Assembly: GCA_013054445.1 (NCBI GenBank)
Contig: JAAMPI010001464.1
Location: 1-14,199, forward strand
Length of the DNA: 14,199 nucleotides
Source: Cudoniella acicularis
Lineage: Eukaryota > Ascomycota > Leotiomycetes > Helotiales > Helotiaceae
Reading direction: 5' to 3'
Of this stretch, positions 8,499 to 14,199 are shown piece by piece. Each line of letters starts with the position of its first letter. The first letter of the stretch is position 1. A model generated the notes under the pieces. The model was not told the origin of the DNA, did not search any database, and saw only the letters and a list, made by a program, of their open reading frames with translations. Position numbers and translations under genes: made by a program.

Positions 8499-9187
8499 TC
8501 ATCCCGCTCTGCACTCACATCCCTCCCTCTCAAAATCCCCAATCATCATCGAAACAAAGCTATAAAAAAACAGCAACCAGCACCCCCCAAACAAGAAAAA
8601 CCTATACCCCCCTTTCTTCCCCGCAATTCTTTCTAAAATCACGAGAGGGGAAAGTAGAGGAAGCATAGAAAGAAGGGAAATGCACCATGTGATTTGAGTG
8701 GTGAAGCCTCCTTGGCCGTCAGAAGAAATACCGAAATCGCGACGGATGAGAACGATGGCGCACGCGATTTGGATGCTAATGGTGAAAAAGACGGCGCTGT
8801 CGAAGAATATTTTATGCGCTTTTTTGATGGCGCCTTTGAAAAGACGTTTTTTCTTTGTGAATTCTTTAGGCACGAGTTTTGGAAGCGGACTTTTTTGGAT
8901 GCAGTAGCAGAGGGTTAAGAGGAGGCAGAGGATGGATTCAATTAGGTAGCCGACTATCATCTTCATTGATAAATCAGTAAATGTTTGGTGGCTTGAGGGA
9001 TAGGAAAAAGTACCCCGACACCGGAAATATCTGCGTTGCCATCGCCCCAAACTGCATTGCAAATGTCGCTCTTGCACGCTTCAAGTAATTCGATGGTGAA
9101 ATTCGTCGTTGCGTTTATTTCTTGCACATAATCGGCGAAGCTTGAACGTGATGTAAGGAGACTGCAGTTTCCTATCTGTGAGTCCAT
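8499..9187 (-). CDS. Four-helix fungal membrane protein, WGxGNxDISGxG motif
   Basis: Two exons are well supported: 9187-9014 and 8960 down to a stop at 8499, joined by a 53-bp GTACTT...AAG intron (8961-9013) in phase 0. The product is 211 residues if it ends there. Residues 1-57 look extracellular, with three cysteines (8, 38, 43) and two N-glycosylation sequons. The motif WGDGNADISGVG sits at 47-58 and leads straight into the first helix (58-80). Further helices lie at about 110-131, 148-168 and 178-198, and a Lys-rich loop follows helix 1. This motif before the first helix recurs in uncharacterised multi-pass fungal proteins as I remember them, usually in longer proteins. I therefore suspect the gene continues, using the GTGAGT donor at 8518, into the candidate exons listed separately. 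Function is unknown. Confidence 0.72.
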
Positions 9188-9647
9188 GCTGCTGAGAAAT
9201 ATTAACCTTAAACAATCCCTGGGATTTTTAACTTCATCCCAAGGGCTGGTCTTCGATTATTGCGAGGAAACAAAACTGGTAAACCGTATGTATGTGCGGG
9301 GAGGGGAGTTGAAGAAAAGTGGTCGTGAATTGTTTTTGGACCCCAATTTTCGTGACGACGACGCGGACTTGGGCGGAGTCCGCAGTGCTTTCATTAATAG
9401 TGAGCGTGGGTGGGAATAAGCTCTCGATCGGGACAACTCGAGCGCCGTAATGCAGAAGGAACTGTTCCTATAGGTGGCATGGTGTTTTGGCCCCCAGTGT
9501 CAGCCTCGTCATGGGCAGTGTTCATCACCTGAAAATGTTCTCCTAGCTGAGCCTGAAAACCTAGCCTGACCCCGAAAGGAATATGTGCTAGTCAAGCTTC
9601 TTTTCGACATCAATCGACTTTCTTCTGATACAATTCACGATATTAAA
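9188..9647. promoter_or_regulatory. Shared upstream region of divergent genes
   Basis: This 460-bp gap separates the start codons of the leftward four-helix gene (9187) and the rightward six-cysteine gene (9648), so it must hold both promoters unless there are untranslated exons. I cannot point to a clear TATA box. A pyrimidine-rich stretch at about 9597-9625 lies just before the rightward start. A plus-strand open frame at 9186-9419 overlaps the leftward start codon and is not supported as a gene. Confidence 0.45.
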
Positions 9648-10598
9648 ATGAAGGCTTCCTCCAGACCCGATCTCCTGGTGGTATTCCTCACCTACCTCAT
9701 CAACCACAGCAATGGACTCCACCTCCCCGCAGCTTCGACGACTGTAGCCTCGCGAACGAAATCCCAAGCATCACAAACAACTCTAATCCCATTTGTGACT
9801 CCAAGTATAAGAAGACGCGACAATGTCCCAATACAAGCATATTGCTCATCCGTGCTATCCGAATACAGTTCTTGCATGACACAGCAACCTAACCTCTCCA
9901 GCGCCAATTATTCCGAACAAAGCACATGTCTTTGCGGCCAGTCAACCGTGGTTTCTGGATCTTCGACTGATTTGTTTGATGTGGAAGTTTCTTCATGCGC
10001 TAATTATTTTTCTACGGCTTCGTCTTCGTTGTATTCAGATTGGTATAGCTTAGAGGGGTTTTGTTCGAGGTCGTCGACGTCTATATCAAGTTCAAGTAAC
10101 ACTACAGCCTTAGCGTCAACCGCGACGAATACCCGGTCACTTCCCACTCAATCTTCTGGTAGCTCACCAACCAGTCCAAGCTCAAACCCGATCCAAAGTA
10201 CACAGCCGTGCAAATCCCCATACATAGAAGTGATAGCTAAAACCACCATGCAGACTTCACGACGGCGCAAAAGATAGGTGTCACGGTGGGCTGTGTAGCC
10301 GTACTACTTCTGGTAGTCACCGCGTAAATAAGCCATCAAGCTTATAAGGTTTTCTGAACTGACCATTTCTCTTAGATTTTGCCTCGGCACCCGTAGAAAA
10401 CGTGGTAAAAGCCAAAGCCCCTCAACATCCGTGGAAGTGCCTATGCCGAAAGACGCGGACAGTGGTTTGGAAGAGAAGAAAGAAGCAGCAGTGCCAAATC
10501 TTTTCAGCCCTGAAATACACGTGAACTCGAAGCACGATTCCCCGCCGCGAAGATCTTGGTCCGCACCGTCCGCACTAGCGCGAAGCAATTCCATGTGA
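9648..10598 (+). CDS. Six-cysteine Ser/Thr-rich single-pass membrane protein (paralogue 1)
   Basis: Three exons: 9648-10197, 10254-10323 and 10376-10598, encoding 280 residues. Introns are 56 bp (GTACAC...CAG) and 52 bp (GTAAAT...TAG, with CTGAC as branch site). Residues 1-23 form a signal peptide with core LLVVFLTYLI. The ectodomain has six cysteines at 66, 76, 94, 96, 117 and 139, spaced C-x9-C-x17-C-x-C-x20-C-x21-C. A Ser/Thr-rich stalk of about 140-183 follows, then one helix at about 191-208, then a stop-transfer TRRKRGK and a roughly 70-residue polar tail. The C-x-C core recalls CFEM proteins, but CFEM has eight cysteines. Such proteins are generally placed at the fungal cell surface; the ligand is unknown. 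The start is the first ATG in frame (AAA before it). Splicing is supported by exact frame repair and by the paralogue at 11088. Confidence 0.85.
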
Positions 10599-11087
10599 CA
10601 CCATATCATCCCTGTTGGCGATTATCGAACTTACTCGCCATTGGAATGGACGAGGTCACGTTCCGATTCGAGAGAAGCGTAAGAATCATGAGATAAATGC
10701 CATCATGGTGTATTGAAGCTGGAACCTAAACCACAGCCACTTCACCTGAGGATACGCAAACGGAAACTACTGCACATAAAAAGGAAATATGGCTACCGCC
10801 AAAGCTGGAGGCTGAGGGAACTTCCCGTGCTCGGCTTGTTGCTCAAGAACGAGCCACAATGTAGCGGCCAATGGGATGAATCAACCAAGCATCTGGGCAC
10901 CCCCTTTCTGAGAAACATGGAGAATCCAAGAAGGCATACGAACGCCCTCAATTGTTCGACTAAATCACAGAAAACTCCACCCCCGCTATCACGCACCTAT
11001 CTCCTTCCAAACCGCCAATTCTTGATATTCCCAGGAAAACAGACAAAGAAATTCATAGTCTTATCTAAGTTCATCTCAAACCCAATT
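10599..11087. other. Spacer between the two paralogues, with tail-like open frames
   Basis: No complete gene. The frame of paralogue 1 continues open for 27 codons past its TGA and ends at a TAA around 10680, with a polar Arg/Ser-rich reading like a cytoplasmic tail. A different frame at 10730-10864 reads 44 polar, Lys/Glu/Thr-rich codons before TAG. A third frame is open for 125 codons directly upstream of paralogue 2 and in frame with it. These may be debris of another copy, or chance. The promoter of paralogue 2 should lie here. Confidence 0.4.
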
Positions 11088-12107
11088 ATGGCAAAAATGC
11101 CAACAACCAGAATAGCAGAATTCTTCCTCCTACTTCTAGTGGTCCTCGTGAAGCAGAGCCAGGCTACAGAAACACCACAAACAGCGACAGCTTCGCAAAC
11201 CTCGAGTCCAAAGACAGGCTTTATCACCTCATCAACATCGCAGTCCAAGGCAGCAAATATAACTGCGAATCCAGGTTGTTTCTATATAGTTTCCGTAATT
11301 AACTCCTGTGAATCTGCGACCCCAGGTTTTACCAATAAACCTTCTTCAGATCAGCAGTCTTGTCTTTGCTATAGCACGGGTTCTGGGACAACGCGTACGC
11401 TGGAGTTCAATGATGCCGCGTCGACATGTGCAAGTTTTGTTTCGACGGCGGATCCGGCGGAATATTCGAGCATATCTGAGCTTCAAAGTTTCTGCCAGAG
11501 TCCTAGCAGTGCCGCGAGTCAGCCCGGGACAACCGCAAGTGGATTTACAACAGCCACCAGTATTGTGTCTATCCCAACTGGTACAAAATCCAATGCTCCA
11601 ACTGAAACGGTCTCCTCTACTGCTTCAGCCCTCCCGCCAGTAACAGGAGCAATCGGAATTCAGAGTATGGCAATGTTTCATTTCCTCAACTTCACAGGTC
11701 AACAAAACTGATGCTTGAATGTAGACTTCACCCCCCAGCAGATAGCCGGTGTGTCAGTTGGATGTGGAGTGGTATCGTTGCTTGCAGCTTATGGGTATGT
11801 CCCTGAAAACCCTCACCCTTGTGGTCTCGTCTTTTCCGTATTGACACATTTGGGAAGTCTCTACCTTAGATGTTGTGGGAAGAGAGCAGTCACAACAACC
11901 AATCCCAAGAAAATTCATAATAAATCACTACCAAATGAAAAGATGCAGAGGCCTGGTTTGCAAAGTCCCAAATCGGCAAATATCAAGACAATTCATAGGA
12001 AACCGCTACCAAATCAGAAGATGCAGGGTCCTGGTTTGCAGAGTCCCAAATCTATCAATATCGAGATTGAAGAAGCGACGTCTCCAAATGCTTTCTTGGA
12101 CAAGTAA
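11088..12107 (+). CDS. Six-cysteine Ser/Thr-rich single-pass membrane protein (paralogue 2)
   Basis: Three exons: 11088-11664, 11725-11794 and 11870-12107, encoding 294 residues. Introns are 60 bp (GTATGG...TAG) and 75 bp (GTATGT...TAG). The second has no in-frame stop, so retention would add 25 residues. A signal peptide covers residues 1-26 (core FFLLLLVVLV). Cysteines at 64, 74, 92, 94, 114 and 136 give C-x9-C-x17-C-x-C-x19-C-x21-C, nearly identical to the gene at 9648. A Ser/Thr stalk leads to a helix at about 199-215, introduced by IQNFTPQQIAG, which parallels IQNFTTAQKIG in the neighbour. The cytoplasmic tail holds a 26-residue tandem duplication. The start has A at -3 and G at +4; an in-frame ATG at 10917 with equally good context would bury the signal sequence and is less likely. 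Function is unknown, presumably a surface protein. Confidence 0.86.
11913..12068 (+). repeat. Two-copy 78-bp in-frame tandem repeat (26 residues)
   Basis: Copies lie at 11913-11990 and 11991-12068. Each encodes IHxKxLPNxKMQxPGLQSPK followed by SxNI and two variable residues. Protein identity between copies is high, and the DNA differs at scattered sites, so the duplication is not brand new. It forms most of the cytoplasmic tail of the protein encoded at 11088-12107 and is absent from the tail of its paralogue. Confidence 0.93.
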
Positions 12108-12447
12108 AAAGATGAGAAAGAGAGGGAAGGCGGTATAATATGGTTGATTTAAAGAGTATTTATTTCGGAATCTCAACTGGGTAAAGTTGGATTTCTTTTT
12201 CCTCAAGGTCTGGTTCAAGCAACTGAATGATGAAATTCCGCCGACAGAGTGATTGAACGTGGCCGGATGATCGAAGTTGTGCCCTGGTTCACTGCGAGGC
12301 CGTGCGACTCCATCCGCTGAAATAAGATACTTGATGGGCTGTTGCTTGCTGGCCACTGATGCAGTGTCGTGTCTTATGTGTGCCATCATACTGTTTGGTA
12401 TTGAACCTGCTCGTCGCATGTAAACCGTTGGTAACAGTTCCACCGCC
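12108..12447. other. Convergent intergenic region
   Basis: The rightward gene ending at 12107 and the leftward gene ending at 12448 converge here, so it should hold both 3' ends. A minus-strand open frame runs through it (12006-12590), but it overlaps real coding sequence in other frames at both ends. I see no RNA gene or repeat. Confidence 0.5.
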
Positions 12448-13732
12448 TCATCCATACTGGCTCCATCCCGACACCGAACTATCCCCAGGATTCTGCATAT
12501 GAAGCTCATCATCATACCCAAACCCAGACCCCGACCCCGCTGGCGCCGAAACCGACCTCCTCCCACCCCCAAGATAATCCGGGCGTCCATAACCCAAAAT
12601 CTCGGGACTTAGCCTCGAACCCTCGGGCAATGTATAACTGCCCGGATTTTCCGCCGCAGCCCACTTCTCTTCCAGATCCCTCCTGCCTTCTTCTAGGATA
12701 CCAGATGTATATCCCATGCTTGTGCGCGATGGTATATTCGGAGCGGAGCGCGTCGTGAGGAAGGGGTTTCGGTACGTGGATAAAGTTGCTGATGACGGCA
12801 TATGGGAGAGGGGAGAATGTGGTGATGGGGAATTGTTGGAGAAGGCGCTGGAATGTGGAGTCAGGGGCGCGGAGTGGAGGGGTGTGCGAGACATGAGGGA
12901 GTATTGGTAAAGGGATACTTGAACGGGTTTCACGGTTTCGTGCTGTTGAAGAGTGAGGGACTCTGAGTTGAGTGCGATCTTTGGAGGTGGTGGCGGACCG
13001 GCTAAAGATAATGAGCTGTTCGAATCTATGCTAAAATTAGCTAAACCTCCAAGCTTTATCATAATTTGAAGCGTACGCCGAAGTTCATTCAATGAGTGAT
13101 CAAGCGGATTCTCATACGGGCCGTTTGGCTGATTTGGCGGCATATCCCCCCCTGGGTTCAGAGGCGTCTGTTGCGAACTTGCCATCACTTGGGTCAAGTC
13201 TAAGGTTGAATGTACATGGTCTCCATAGACTCGAGCAGTATTAGAAGGTCCTGGACGAACTCGACGACCAAGTTCGATCAGCGCATCTAGCCCCTGCTTT
13301 TTCAGACGTTCGCTCATTTTCCACAACTGTTCTGGTTGCAAATCTAATTGGGCCCCAGGCGCCGTTGCAGCCCTCTTCAAAACATCAACAACCGTGATAT
13401 TGAGTTCGCTTGCGGTCTCAGAAAGAATGAATCGAGATTTCTCTTTAGATTCGATCAGTTTAGAATCCAAGTTCAATTGACGACCGGCTGTTGGGACTTT
13501 GGGGAAGATGCTTCGTACCATCTCCTTTTCCAAAATCTGGACCGTAATCATTCCAAAGCCTTTCATATTCAGATTTCAGAAATGGCCCTCCATCTTCAAG
13601 TGAAGTCGCAAGTTCTGCCTCGCAAGTTTTCCTTTTCCTTCTGTTTGTTCGCCATTTTTGAAAGGCTTCCGCGCCATGCGCAAAGGCTTCGGTGATGGCA
13701 AGAATCCCATCGTTGGTTGAGTCGGAACTCAT
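12448..13732 (-). CDS. Uncharacterised fungal protein: N-terminal helical module and disordered Pro/Ser tail
   Basis: Two exons, 13732-13519 and 13442-12448, encode 402 residues. The 76-bp intron (13443-13518) has donor GTACGA, acceptor TAAAG and a possible CTAAAC branch site, and is needed to join two frames offset by one base. The N-terminal 100 residues form a helical module: an amphipathic helix (GILAITEAFAHGAEAFQKW), a basic patch NRRKRK at 30-35, a helix with YERLWNDYG, then across the splice GD-EKSRFILSETASELN and a hydrophobic VVDVLKRA. This layout resembles the start of many uncharacterised fungal proteins as I remember them; I cannot name the family. Helices continue to about 135 and again at about 186-205, followed by PPPPPK at 220-225 and a Ser/Pro/Gly-rich tail, probably disordered. 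There is no signal peptide or membrane helix, so it is probably cytosolic or nuclear. The start is the first ATG after an in-frame TGA. Confidence 0.8.
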
Positions 13733-14067
13733 CGAGTTCGAGGCCCATCAGGTATTTTCTCTCAACAAAGGCCCAACCTCGAGGGCCGGAAATCGTCATA
13801 TCCCCGTAATCTTCTGAAGTTTCAGCAAACTGCAGCAACCCGACGGTCCGGAGGGAACAGGGCAGCCCACGGGTCAGCCCGCATCAGCACGGTTGCAATA
13901 CATCGGTGAAGTTAAAGCCGGCCAAATCAGACGGAAGCAGAGCTCACGGGACGGGTTGATGAACTCAGCCTAATTGGCTGCGTTCGGTGAATGTATCTCT
14001 GTAGCGTCACAATCCTCGTTGCATGAGCGACTCAGCCTCATTCCTACAGACTCGTATTCCCTGCTCT
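13733..14067. other. Upstream region of the leftward two-exon gene
   Basis: This holds the promoter and leader of the gene starting at 13732. A minus-strand frame from about 13890 through 13596 stays open without an ATG near its start and reads fairly protein-like (for example MTISGPRGWAFVERKYLMGL), but no splice into the gene's frame is needed, and an in-frame stop lies 15 bp upstream of the chosen start codon. I see nothing else definite. Confidence 0.4.
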
Positions 14068-14199
14068 CTAATTTAGTTCAGCGAGTTCCAGCGCTTCTTT
14101 TGCAGAGACGGCTAGGCTGCCGAATGCGGTACACACGTGTTCTGGCCGGCCACGCAACCACTGCCGCCAGCTTTGCATATGATCGAGCAGGAAGTCATA
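14068..14199 (-). CDS. Possible C-terminal fragment of a gene continuing past the right edge
   Basis: Reading leftward from the window edge, 43 sense codons run to a TAG at 14068-14070. The translation ends AFGSLAVSAKEALELAELN and begins with an aromatic, helical-looking segment (YDFLLDHMQSWRQWLRG). Codons often end in C or G, as in the neighbouring genes. I recognise no family. A plus-strand frame open from 13974 to the edge (75 codons, no early ATG) competes over the same bases, so strand is not settled. Confidence 0.3.
   Translation of the reverse strand, partial: YDFLLDHMQSWRQWLRGRPEHVCTAFGSLAVSAKEALELAELN

Noticed and set aside
9186..9419. 77-codon plus-strand open frame in the divergent promoter
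   Set aside because: It begins on top of the opposite gene's start codon and has no recognisable feature; regulatory sequence is the simpler reading.
9648..12107. Calling the paralogues CFEM proteins
   Set aside because: They have six ectodomain cysteines, not eight, and a membrane helix with a cytoplasmic tail rather than a GPI signal at the end.
12006..12590. 194-codon minus-strand open frame
   Set aside because: It overlaps the last exons of both convergent genes in other frames, and its composition changes abruptly at their borders.
12448..13566. Starting the two-exon gene at the ATG at 13566 without an intron
   Set aside because: This drops the protein-like segment encoded in 13732-13519 and replaces it with an out-of-frame reading of the same bases.

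Overview
The window looks like a nuclear segment from a filamentous ascomycete (Pezizomycotina; Leotiomycetes is my guess, not proven). Evidence: long non-operonic spacing, genes on both strands, short GT-AG introns of 52-76 bp that restore reading frames exactly, a fungal SOK1/TCP11-type protein, Ser/Thr-rich secreted-type membrane proteins, and long intergenic stretches with simple repeats. I see no rRNA, intact tRNA, CRISPR array or autonomous transposon.

Layout. 1-1715: no supportable gene; pyrimidine-rich tracts and a pair of degenerate pol III box-like motifs. 1716-3827 (-): intronless SOK1/TCP11-family gene. 3828-8152: about 4.3 kb with no confident gene, holding homopolymers, a hairpin pair inside 11-bp direct repeats (4648-4764), a cluster of 3/6/8-bp tandem repeats (5185-6305) and a degenerate tandem array of about 91-125 bp units (7319-7781). 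About 8153/8499-9187 (-): spliced four-helix membrane protein with a W-G-x-G-N-x-D-I-S-G-x-G motif and an uncertain 3' end. 9648-10598 (+) and 11088-12107 (+): tandem paralogues, each a signal peptide, a six-cysteine ectodomain, a Ser/Thr-rich stalk, one membrane helix and a cytoplasmic tail; both have three exons and a middle exon of exactly 70 nt. 12448-13732 (-): two-exon gene for a cytosolic-looking protein with an N-terminal helical module and a long disordered Pro/Ser-rich tail. 14068-14199 (-): a possible C-terminal fragment of a gene running off the right edge.

How the genes may work together. The SOK1-like protein belongs to a family tied to cAMP/PKA signalling. The centre of the window holds three membrane proteins in about 4 kb, with the four-helix gene divergent from the first six-cysteine gene across a 460-bp shared upstream region. 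A common surface or sensing role is inference from layout only. The most distinctive items are the six-cysteine paralogue pair with conserved intron positions, the 26-residue duplication in the second paralogue's tail, and the uncharacterised 7.3-7.8 kb array.
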